Shown: positions 1 through 7,181 of the stretch, piece after piece | How positions within the stretch are numbered: position 1 is the stretch's first letter | How the letters are laid out: the number at the start of each line of letters is the position of its first letter | Source of the DNA: Paenibacillus sp. N3.4 | Lineage (GTDB): Bacteria; Bacillota; Bacilli; Paenibacillales; NBRC-103111 | Reading direction: 5' to 3' | Assembly: GCF_008017805.1 (NCBI RefSeq) | Contig: NZ_VRTT01000080.1 | Coordinates: 1 to 33,540 of the forward strand | Length of the DNA stretch: 33,540 nucleotides | Position numbers and translations under genes: made by a program | Notes under the pieces: generated by a model | What the model saw: only the letters and a program-made list of their open reading frames with translations | Database searches by the model: none | Told to the model about the DNA's origin: nothing

Positions 1-16
1 AATAGGTAAGGAATAA

Positions 17-126
17 AGGGGGCTGTCCAAAAGGTGAGTAAACCTCGAGGACAGCCCTGTTTCATAATCTGTAAAGAAAACAGGGCTATCCTCAAGTAGA
101 GTTATCTACTTTTGGGACAGCCCTAT
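17..126. repeat. MITE-like nested inverted repeat
   Basis: The outer arms, 17-35 (AGGGGGCTGTCCAAAAGGT) and 107-126, are inverted copies of each other: the right arm reads AGGGCTGTCCCAAAAGTAG on the opposite strand. Inside them a second inverted pair, 44-62 and 78-96, matches at about 17 of 19 positions and repeats the GGACAGCCCTGTTT motif. The whole 110 bases can fold into two stacked hairpins. GGGCTGTCC-type ends resemble the terminal repeats of some insertion sequences (IS1182-like ends come to mind), so this could be a small non-autonomous element or a fused pair of ends. A strong bidirectional terminator is the alternative. No transposase is present. Confidence 0.5.
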
Positions 127-673
127 TCACAATGTTATATTTTGGATTTTGAAATTTGTTATTTACCTTGGATTGCTCATCGCATTTTGTTTAGAGTCTG
201 AGGAAAAGTTTCTTTGCGATGCGTCGGTGTAGAAGGAGCATTTTAATCCCCTTCAGGTTCGCCAACGTACAAGGAGCACCAGCGTTCAGCAGCTCTGAAA
301 ACCTGCGAAAGTGCAGCTTTTTTCAGTCAAATCGTCTGAAAAGAAGAAAAACCTGCAAAAATGCAGGTTTTTCACGCGCTGCCTTCCTGAAATCAAAAAT
401 GAAACCCGAATACATGTACGATTGCAGGAATATCTAATTCGGGAGTATTCAACGAAAAAAAAAGGTGTAGTATCGCAGGCTTACCACAATTGCAACCCAC
501 TTTTCACGTCTGGAACAACCTCTTTTCATGCTGCGCTGAAATGTGGTTTCATTCAAAATTACTAGTGTCAAGACAGATGTCCAAGCAAGATAGATCACCC
601 CGCAGTAACTATTTAGAAATTAAGATTTAGGGGGGGGGATACTAAAAGAATCAAATGAACCATTAAACCCAAC
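127..673. other. gene-free intergenic region with small palindromes
   Basis: No convincing coding sequence is seen. Short open frames here lack ribosome-binding sites, overlap each other and run through the palindromes. The stretch contains the two tandem hairpins annotated separately and a run of nine G residues near 630. It has the look of an accumulated-repeat intergenic spacer. Confidence 0.6.
297..373. repeat. two tandem AACCTGC palindromes
   Basis: Two related hairpins sit about 49 bases apart. The second (346-373) is a perfect 12-base stem, GAAAAACCTGCA, around a four-base loop, with A and T runs on its two flanks, so it could terminate transcription in either direction. The first (297-324) is an imperfect version built from AACCTGC and GTGCAGCTTTTTT. 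The repetition suggests a dispersed palindromic repeat rather than two unrelated terminators. Confidence 0.5.
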
Positions 674-710
674 AAACAGTCTAACGCCTTATTTAGGTGT
701 TAGACTGTTT
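674..710. terminator. bidirectional hairpin terminator
   Basis: A stem of about 15 base pairs (AAACAGTCTAACGCC against GGTGTTAGACTGTTT, one G-U pair) with a short AT-rich loop. It lies just beyond the 3' end of the minus-strand CobW gene and ends in T residues on both strands, although the T tract is short. Confidence 0.6.
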
Positions 711-723
711 AAGTTGATCGGTG

Positions 724-1709
724 CTAAGAAGCAACACAAGCAGCGAACTGTTCTTTAAACCAAGCTTCATCTAAGTTTCGCCCAATGATAACGAACTCAC
801 TAATGGGTACTTCATCGGGCTTCCATTTTCGATATGCACACCTTGAAAAATAACCCGATGTTGGACATCCTTGATTTGCAGGACTCCTTTATACCTAAGC
901 GTATCTACACCATGGTCGGTTAGCCAAATCTTGGGAAAATGTTCTAGTTTATTCAAATCCAGAGGTCGTTCTTCTCGGAAAAAGATTGATTTTACCTCAT
1001 CGTCATGCTCGTGGCTGTGAATGTCAAGAAACTCGGGATCCAGCTCAAGCTTCTTGTCCAATTCAAACGCATTAAGCCCTAGAATAAGCTGTAAATCAAT
1101 GCTGGACTGCTCTGTGCGATACTGCTTGGCTGCAGGGTTCATGATGCGAAGGCGCTTCTCTAGCTGCAGCAGGTCCTCTTCCGAGACCAGATCTACTTTG
1201 TTGATAAGAAGAACGTCGGAGAAGGCTACTTGCTCTTGCGCTTCATGACCGTGGTCTAACTGAGCCTGCGCATGCTTCGAATCGACAACAGTGACGATCG
1301 CATCTAATCGATAATGGTCGGCAATTTGCTCATCTACGAAAAATGTTTGAGCTACGGGTGCTGGATCAGCCAGTCCTGTTGTCTCAATGAGAACACGGTC
1401 GAAATGGACTTGTTTACGGCCATTTATGCCGTTTCTCGCCTCCATAAGTTCATCCAAAATGCGAATGAGATCACCTCGAACCGTGCAACAGATACAGCCA
1501 TTATTCATCTCAAAGATTTCTTCATCTGCACCAACGACAAGTTGATTATCAATGCCTACTTCACCGAATTCGTTTATGATGACGGCAATTCTTTCTCCAT
1601 GGTTGGCCGTCATAACATGATTGAGCAAGGTTGTTTTGCCGGCGCCCAAGAAACCGGTTAACACAGTTACAGGGATACGCGAATCGATGTCCGGTTGTAA
1701 AAAAGACAT
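724..1709 (-). CDS. CobW/G3E-family metal GTPase (frameshifted near 3' end)
   Basis: P-loop GTPase of the COG0523 family, proposed to deliver metals, here probably zinc. Walker A GFLGAGKTT is at about residues 19-27, the metal-binding CxCC motif (NGCICC) at about 70-75, and the switch element ETTGLADP follows; NKVD is the guanine-specificity motif. A short acidic and His-containing stretch (HSHEHDDE) separates the GTPase domain from the CobW C-domain. The uninterrupted frame stops at 771 after an unrelated tail. In the adjacent frame the family C-terminus is intact (EVPISEFVIIGRNLDE onward), ending at 724. The two parts differ by one lost base (or an equivalent small deletion) near 835. The start at 1709 has AAGGAGGG a few bases upstream. 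A Zur-like box and a strong promoter precede it. Sequencing error and true C-terminal mutation are both possible. Confidence 0.85.
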
Positions 1710-1724
1710 AAAAACCCTCCTTAA

Positions 1725-1739
1725 ACGTAATATTTACAA
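1725..1739 (-). promoter_or_regulatory. Zur-like box before the first CobW gene
   Basis: ACGTAATATTTACAA matches the Bacillus Zur consensus TCGTAATnATTACGA at about 12 of 14 informative positions. It lies between the predicted -10 element and the ribosome-binding site, covering the expected transcription start, a position suited to repression when zinc is plentiful. Confidence 0.75.
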
Positions 1740-1744
1740 TTAAT

Positions 1745-1774
1745 AGTATAAATTTTTGGAGTTCGACTTGTCAA
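1745..1774 (-). promoter_or_regulatory. sigma-A promoter of the first CobW gene
   Basis: On the minus strand a perfect -35 TTGACA (1774-1769) is separated by 18 bases from TATACT (1750-1745). The start point would fall inside the Zur-like box at 1725-1739. Confidence 0.75.
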
Positions 1775-1804
1775 TTCCTTTATAAAATGCTTAAAAAACA
1801 TTAG

Positions 1805-1833
1805 TTGACGAATCTAAAATACGATGCTAGACT
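1805..1833 (+). promoter_or_regulatory. sigma-A promoter upstream of flavoprotein operon
   Basis: TTGACG at 1805-1810 and TAGACT at 1828-1833 are separated by exactly 17 bases. Transcription would start near 1840, giving a leader that runs into the hairpin at 1892-1927. Confidence 0.5.
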
Positions 1834-1891
1834 AACTTATAATCATAGTAAACAACTTGGTTTTTAAGTATATGTCCTACCGTACAAACGG

Positions 1892-1927
1892 AGGCGTTCC
1901 AAATTAACATTTGGAATGCCTTTTTTT
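1892..1927 (+). terminator. strong hairpin terminator or attenuator in the leader
   Basis: A 13-base-pair stem (AGGCGTTCCAAAT with ATTTGGAATGCCT, one G-U pair) and a four-base loop are followed by seven T residues. It sits between the promoter at 1805-1833 and the flavoprotein start at 2002, so it either ends a small RNA of about 85 bases or works as an attenuator. A smaller hairpin (CCTACCGT ... ACGGAGG, 1876-1894) overlaps its base and could compete with it. I do not recognise a known riboswitch class here. Confidence 0.7.
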
Positions 1928-2001
1928 ATTTTTATTTAGGTTTTTCACACAATGCTCATGGCTGGTAAATGATGTTTTTTAAATATAAGGAGGTCATACA
2001 C

Positions 2002-3605
2002 ATGGCTAAAGTTTGGGAAAATAGTGAATTGCGCTTGACTGCGGACGTTCTTGTCATCGGAGGCGGTCCTTCAGGAACCTGGGCAGCCTTAACGGCAGCC
2101 TCTAAGGGAGCGAAGGTCATTCTGGTGGATAAAGGCTACTGCGGAACGAGTGGAGCTACAGCGCCGTCTGGCACAGGTGTTTGGTACGTTCAGCCGGATG
2201 AACAGCTTCGCGAAGAAGCCAGGCAGAGCCGGTACAAGCTTGGCGGGGAGCTCGCTGAAGTTCCATGGATGAATCGCGTGCTCAATCGCACCTATGAGAA
2301 CATGAATAAGCTCAGTACGTTCGGATATCCATTTCCGCTGGACGATAGCGGGAATCCATACAAACGTGGGTTACAAGGTCCTGAGTACATGAAGCTGATG
2401 CGCAAGCTGGTGCATAAAACGGGCGTTCAAATTTTGGATCACAGCCCTGTACTCGAGCTGTTGGCCGATGAGCATGGCGTAGGCGGGGCCACCGGAGTTC
2501 GTACGCAAAGCGGACAAACGTGGACGGTACGTGCGGGTGCAGTAGTGATCGCCACAGGCGGTTGCGCATTCCTGAGCAAAGCACTGGGCTGTAATGTATT
2601 GACAGGAGACGGCTACTTGATAGCAGCAGAAGCGGGAGCAGATTTATCCGGCATGGAGTTTTCCAATGCTTACGCGATTGCCCCAACGTTTTCATCCGTT
2701 ACCAAAACAGCCTATTACCGATACGCATCGTTTTACTATGAAGATGGCTCCATCGTTGAAGGCGCAGGCTCGCAGCGTGGGCGTTCCATCATCGCACGGA
2801 ATTTGCTTCAAGGCCGTCAAGTATATGCCAGCCTCGATCAAGCGCCAGAGGATATTCGTCCGCTGCTGCGTGTGAATCAAACGAATTTCTTTCTGCCGTT
2901 TGATCGACTTGGCATTGATCCTTTCAAGGATAAATTTCCCATTACGCTTCGGTTGGAAGGGACGGTTCGGGGCACCGGCGGTATTCGCCTTGTGGATGAA
3001 TCTTGCGCGACGATCGTGCCTGGTTTGTATGCGGCTGGAGATGCAGCAACTCGCGAACTGATTTGCGGCGGCTTTACCGGCGGCGCAGTCACAATGCGGC
3101 TTGGGCCATGTCCTCGGGTTCTTTTGCAGGAGAAGGAGCAGCCAAATTTGCCCAAAGCTTCGGGGATAGAACGATTGACCGCCAATTAAAGAGCGTGTCG
3201 ACGTCGACATTGACGAAGAAGGGGGTTGGCGAGGGCAAGGGGCGTTCCGAAGAGGCGATTCGCGCTGTTCAAGAGGAAGTCATGCCGTATGATCGTAATT
3301 TGTTCCGCACGGAGAAAGGGCTTGAAGGGTCGCTGAGACGTTTGGACGGACTTTGGAACGATCTTCGCGAACGCGAGACAACGATAGATGTGGAGGGACT
3401 TCGCCATCGCGAAGCATCGGCCATGACAGCAACCGCACGATGGATGTATCGTTCAGCCAAAGCAAGGACTGAAACGAGAGGGATGCACAAAAGAGAAGAT
3501 TTCCCGCATTTGGATAGCACACAAGGCTACCGTTTAATTACTGGCGGTCTTGACCAAGTATGGGTAAATCAAATTCAAGTTCAGAAGGAGGCCGTTCCCC
3601 ATTGA
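2002..3605 (+). CDS. FAD-dependent oxidoreductase, fumarate reductase/AprA-like (one-base frameshift near 3085)
   Basis: Flavoprotein of the fumarate reductase/succinate dehydrogenase/adenylylsulfate reductase group. The N-terminal dinucleotide-binding motif is VLVIGGGPSGTWAAL (about residues 16-30), followed by a GTSGATAPSGTG segment typical of flavin contact. VVIATGG is near residue 180, and the late FAD motif GLYAAGDAA is near 340. The frame opened at 2002 (AAGGAGG upstream) stops at 3189 with an unrelated tail. The next frame continues the expected GGGSHNAAWAMSSG motif and ends at 3605. GGCGGCGC at 3079-3086 lacks one G relative to an in-frame GGCGGCGGC, which explains the break. Restored length is about 534 residues. 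The stop overlaps the start of the ferredoxin gene, so the two proteins probably form a complex that passes electrons between FAD and iron-sulfur clusters. The substrate is unknown. Confidence 0.82.
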
Positions 3606-3937
3606 TTGAGATTGTCAGTGAATCCAAATGTGTGGCATGCAACTTATGTGTTTCTGTATGTCCCACCAACGTATTCGACCGCGTGGAGAACGGGATTCCC
3701 ATCATTGCCCGTCAAAGCGATTGTCAGACTTGTTTTATGTGCGAGCTATATTGTCCTGCAGATGCCCTGTATGTATCGCCAGAACCGGATGGGCCGACGC
3801 TAGTCAGCGAAGAGACGCTTGAGGAGCAGGGATTGTTTGGCGGATACCGTGAAAAAGTAGGTTGGGGAAAAGGCCGTAAGCCTGTGGCTCAACATGCTTA
3901 TCTGTATGAATTGGCGAAGCGAGCGACCTTTGTTTAG
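3602..3937 (+). CDS. 2[4Fe-4S] ferredoxin, AprB-like partner
   Basis: Small iron-sulfur protein of about 111 residues. It has two cluster-binding motifs, CVACNLCVSVCP (about residues 10-21) and CQTCFMCELYCP (about 43-54), the arrangement of a bacterial-type two-cluster ferredoxin and of the beta subunit of adenylylsulfate reductase. I chose the TTG at 3602 because AAGGAGG lies 10 bases upstream and its TTGA overlaps the stop of the flavoprotein, indicating translational coupling. An ATG at 3560 in the same frame would add 14 residues inside the flavoprotein gene and has no good ribosome-binding site. The tail after residue 60 (VGWGKGRKPVAQHAYLYEL) may contact the flavoprotein. The reaction is not determined from sequence. 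Confidence 0.85.
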   Translation: MIEIVSESKCVACNLCVSVCPTNVFDRVENGIPIIARQSDCQTCFMCELYCPADALYVSPEPDGPTLVSEETLEEQGLFGGYREKVGWGKGRKPVAQHAYLYELAKRATFV

Positions 3938-3994
3938 TCCGTTTACAAAAAACAAAATAATAAATCATAGGTGCAACGAAAGGTAGGCTGTTAT

Positions 3995-4609
3995 ATGTCC
4001 ATAATCACTCCATCTCTTAACCAAGATGCTTTAAATCCTGAAGTGGAAGCCAATCGTAAGGCGGATCATCCTGTACATCCTCTGTTTCTAAATCGTTGGT
4101 CGTCGCGATCCTTCGATCCAAAAGAGGTATCAGACGAGACCCTTCACATCATTCTGGAAGCAGCTCGTTGGGCGCCTTCATCAAGCAATCTTCAACCATG
4201 GCGATTTATCGTCGCTAAGACAGAAGAGCAGAAGCAGAAATTTCAAACATTTATTAAACCGAACAACCGCTTGTGGACGGATCAGGCGCCTGTTTTAATC
4301 CTCATCATTTCCAACAAACATCGGCAAGACGGTGAATTGAGCGCCGCACATGCTTTCGATACGGGCGCAGCGTGGGCTTCGCTTGCCTTCCAAGCGAATA
4401 TACTCGGACTTGCGACAAGAGCTGTCGGTGGATACGATAAAGAGAGCGCACGTGAAGTTCTGCATGTGCCTTCGGAATATGAGCTTCATGCTGTTATTGC
4501 GCTTGGTTACCGTGGGCCACGCGAATCATTGGCGGAAGATCTGCAAGAGCGAGAACTGCCTAATGGTCGCCGACCATTGAGCGAGAGCATCATCGACGGT
4601 TCTTTTTAA
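3995..4609 (+). CDS. nitroreductase-family protein
   Basis: FMN-dependent NAD(P)H oxidoreductase of the nitroreductase fold, about 204 residues. The N-terminal FMN-phosphate segment RWSSRSFDP (about residues 34-42) and EAARWAPSSSNLQPWRF (about 57-73) are characteristic. A late segment AVIALGYRGP (about 170-179) matches the family's conserved end. ATG 3995 is preferred over the GTG at 3971 because the protein then starts in the usual place and a GAAAGGTAGG sequence precedes it. It is 57 bases downstream of the ferredoxin gene and could be cotranscribed, as no terminator is seen between them. The substrate cannot be assigned; this family reduces nitroaromatics, quinones and other small electrophiles. 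Confidence 0.85.
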   Translation: MSIITPSLNQDALNPEVEANRKADHPVHPLFLNRWSSRSFDPKEVSDETLHIILEAARWAPSSSNLQPWRFIVAKTEEQKQKFQTFIKPNNRLWTDQAPVLILIISNKHRQDGELSAAHAFDTGAAWASLAFQANILGLATRAVGGYDKESAREVLHVPSEYELHAVIALGYRGPRESLAEDLQERELPNGRRPLSESIIDGSF

Positions 4610-4629
4610 TAAAATGTGCTGAATAAACG

Positions 4630-4671
4630 AAAAGCCGCTTATCCGGATTAGCTCCGGGCAAGCGGCTTTTT
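4630..4671. terminator. terminator after the nitroreductase gene
   Basis: AAAAGCCGCTT pairs with AAGCGGCTTTTT, with inner CCGG/CCGG-type pairing and a T run. A and T runs on both sides would let it also stop the convergent chrA transcript. Confidence 0.85.
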
Positions 4672-4680
4672 AACCACATA

Positions 4681-4765
4681 AGAAAGTATAAGTTTTCGGT
4701 TCCCGAAAACCGCTTTCTTATTGGCGATAAAACCTAATATAGGGATCTTTGGTCGAAGACCAAAG
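4681..4765. repeat. pair of small palindromes between convergent genes
   Basis: GTTTTCGG-TTC-CCGAAAAC (4692-4710) is a perfect palindrome flanked by an outer AGAAAG/CTTTCT pair. CTTTGGTC-GAA-GACCAAAG (4747-4765) is a second perfect hairpin with the same stem and loop sizes. Neither has a convincing T tail in the coding direction. They resemble dispersed intergenic palindromes. Confidence 0.5.
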
Positions 4766-4843
4766 TCTCTCCTCTTTCAACGCGGTCGCTCATCATTGAA
4801 TAGCCTCGATAGAGGTTTTCTCATAGGACTGGAACAAATCTCC

Positions 4844-6067
4844 TCAGGTCCAGCCTGATATCAGAGTAAGAAGCTCTCCGCCGATGGCGCCAAGCAGGAC
4901 GATAACCCACGGAGGCAAATGCCAGAAGACCAATAAGCCAAATAGGATAATGGCTAGTGCAAAATCTAAAGGGTTTAGAATGGCAGATACCCATAGAGGA
5001 TTATAAAGGGCAGCCAGCAGGATGCCGACAACCGCCGCATTAATGCCGACTAGCGCACCTTGAATCCGGACATTGCTTCTTAAGGTGTTCCAAAAAGGCA
5101 AAGCTCCAATAATTAATAAATAAGCAGGAAGAAAGATCGCCAGAGTGCCTACAATCGCGCCGCTGAATCCATTAGACATGGCTCCGAGATAGCTGCCAAA
5201 TGTGAAAAGTGGTCCGGGAACGGCTTGCGTGGCTCCATAACCGGCCAAGAAGACCCCTTTGCTTACCCAACCTGGAGGCACCACCTCTCGCTCCAATAAA
5301 GGAAGAATGACATGCCCTCCGCCAAAAACCAAAGAACCTACCCGATAAAAGGAGTCAAACAGCGAAACTAACGGTGTGTGCCATAATCTACTTATAAGAG
5401 GAAGCGCAAAGAGCAAAAAGACATAAACGATTATACAACAGATAGCAAAAGATCGACTGACGCTAACCTGAAGAGCAGTCATTGCTTCACTTTTTACAGT
5501 TTTAAATAGATACATTCCTGCCAGCCCCGCGAGGATGATAAGAACAATCTGACTATACACAGCGTGCCAAAGCAGAGTCACGACGACAGCTAGCAGGGCT
5601 ATGGAGGCCGTAGCCTTCGTTGACGCTAGCTTTTTACCCATGCTTAGAACAGCTTGGGCAACAATCGCAACGGCGACAATCTTGAGTCCGTGAATCCAGC
5701 CGGCACTGCTGATGTCGAATCCTTTTATCAATAAGGAAAAGAGAAGCAGCAGAATAATGGAGGGTAATGTAAAACCGAGCCAAGCGACGACTCCGCCCAG
5801 CAATCCGGCGCGAATCGTACCGATGCCTATGCCAACTTGGCTGCTTGCGGGACCCGGTAAAAACTGACATAGCGCAACGAGATCCGCGTAGCTTTTTTCA
5901 TCCATCCAGTTTCTTTTTCGTATGTACGCGTTGTGAAAATACCCTAAGTGGGCGATAGGACCTCCAAACGAGGTCAGCCCCAATTGGCTCGAAACAAGAA
6001 AGACTTCAAGTAAAGATGAACGTTTATTTGTATTTGCAATAGGTTCCAACCTTCTCTTTCCTCCCAT
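4844..6067 (-). CDS. chrA: ChrA-family chromate transporter (two fused CHR domains)
   Basis: Polytopic membrane protein of about 407 residues with the duplicated CHR architecture of full-length ChrA, which exports chromate. The first half has FGGPIAHLGYFH (about residues 35-46) and QFLPGPASSQVGIGIG (about 68-83). The second half repeats the pattern with VFGGGHVILPLLEREVV and GATQAVPGPLFTFGSYLG. Ten or more hydrophobic segments are visible. ATG 6067 lacks a clear ribosome-binding site. A TTG six codons later (6049) is preceded at 10 bases by GGAGG and may be the true start. It is convergent with the nitroreductase gene and divergent from the proline genes. Chromate as the real substrate is family knowledge only. 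Confidence 0.88.
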   Translation of the reverse strand: MGGKRRLEPIANTNKRSSLLEVFLVSSQLGLTSFGGPIAHLGYFHNAYIRKRNWMDEKSYADLVALCQFLPGPASSQVGIGIGTIRAGLLGGVVAWLGFTLPSIILLLLFSLLIKGFDISSAGWIHGLKIVAVAIVAQAVLSMGKKLASTKATASIALLAVVVTLLWHAVYSQIVLIILAGLAGMYLFKTVKSEAMTALQVSVSRSFAICCIIVYVFLLFALPLISRLWHTPLVSLFDSFYRVGSLVFGGGHVILPLLEREVVPPGWVSKGVFLAGYGATQAVPGPLFTFGSYLGAMSNGFSGAIVGTLAIFLPAYLLIIGALPFWNTLRSNVRIQGALVGINAAVVGILLAALYNPLWVSAILNPLDFALAIILFGLLVFWHLPPWVIVLLGAIGGELLTLISGWT

Positions 6068-6248
6068 TATACAAGTGTTCTAGTATACATGATTATTGTA
6101 CTGTGTGATGCGGGATATGCCTAGTAGGTTGTTTGCTGCGCTCCAGTACGAATCAGATAGTAAGCTCCACAGTCTTGTATCACAAGGCGCGAGCTTCGCG
6201 AGTATGATAAGGCATAGAGAATGGTCAGTTAGTTGGAGGTCAATGCCA

Positions 6249-7163
6249 ATGGATAAAATACTTAGAAAGATGCTTCTTTCTCTTGGAAAATGGCGTCTGG
6301 CGAAACGATGGGCCAAAAAGTACGGTTTACGGTTTGGCGCATCCCGCTTTGTAGCCGGAGAGACCATTCAGCAATCGATTGCAGCTGTTCGTCAACTGAA
6401 TGAATCCGGCCGGCTTGCTACCTTGGATCATTTGGGAGAATACGTTTCCAATGAGGATGAGGCGATTCAAGCGGCTGACATGTGCATACAAACGCTTGAC
6501 GCTATCGCCAGCTCGGGTATGCAATCGCATCTCTCGCTCAAAATGACGTCACTCGGACTCGATCTCAGCAAGGAACTCTGCGTTAGCAACATGCAGCGGA
6601 TTCTCGACCGAGCGCGTCTGCACGGTATTTTCGTTCGAATCGATATGGAGGATTACGCACATTGTCAAATTTCGATTGATGTGTTTAAAGAGCTGCGAAA
6701 CTTATACGACAATGTTGGGATCGTCCTGCAAGCCTACTTATTTCGTACTTTGCAAGATGCAGCGGATATGCATAGGCTTGGGGCCAATTTACGCCTTGTT
6801 AAAGGAGCTTACAAAGAATCTCCGAAAGTGGCTTATCCTGCGAAAGAAGATGTGGACGAAAATTATAGAAAATTGATTCAGATGCATCTCGCAAACGGTC
6901 ACTATACAGCCATTGCCAGTCATGATGAGGCCATTATTCATTTCACGAAGCAATACGTTAAAGAGTATAACATACCTAATGACCGCTTTGAATTTCAAAT
7001 GCTTTATGGCATCTGCGAAGATCTTCAACATACATTGGTAAGCGCTGGATATCGGGTTCGTATTTATGTGCCTTATGGCCATGATTGGTTCGGGTATTTC
7101 ATGCGGCGGTTAGCCGAGCGTCCAGCGAATGTCTGGTTCGTTCTGAAACATATATTCAAATAG
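6249..7163 (+). CDS. putB: proline dehydrogenase
   Basis: FAD enzyme that oxidises L-proline to pyrroline-5-carboxylate, the first step of proline use as carbon and nitrogen source. About 304 residues, the length of the monofunctional Bacillus enzyme. Recognisable barrel segments are SHLSLKMTSLGLDLS, VRIDMEDYAH, VLQAYLFRT and LRLVKGAYKES, and the C-terminal signature RIYVPYGHDWFGYFMRRLAERP, which carries the arginines that bind the proline carboxylate. An open frame extends upstream to 6096, but ATG 6249 has GGAGG nine bases upstream and gives the family length. The P5C dehydrogenase gene starts 18 bases downstream, so the pathway is encoded as an operon. Confidence 0.92.
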   Translation: MDKILRKMLLSLGKWRLAKRWAKKYGLRFGASRFVAGETIQQSIAAVRQLNESGRLATLDHLGEYVSNEDEAIQAADMCIQTLDAIASSGMQSHLSLKMTSLGLDLSKELCVSNMQRILDRARLHGIFVRIDMEDYAHCQISIDVFKELRNLYDNVGIVLQAYLFRTLQDAADMHRLGANLRLVKGAYKESPKVAYPAKEDVDENYRKLIQMHLANGHYTAIASHDEAIIHFTKQYVKEYNIPNDRFEFQMLYGICEDLQHTLVSAGYRVRIYVPYGHDWFGYFMRRLAERPANVWFVLKHIFK

Positions 7164-7181
7164 CCTGATACCGGAGGAGAA

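Noticed and set aside
219..565. Two overlapping open frames of 72 and 84 codons near the left end
   Set aside because: They have no ribosome-binding site, run through the tandem palindromes and have odd, basic composition without any family pattern.
1314..1661. 115-codon frame on the plus strand inside the first CobW gene
   Set aside because: It is antisense to the clear GTPase motifs and has no independent start signal.
2692..3210. 172-codon minus-strand frame opposite the flavoprotein gene
   Set aside because: It overlaps the conserved FAD-binding region on the other strand and shows no domain of its own.
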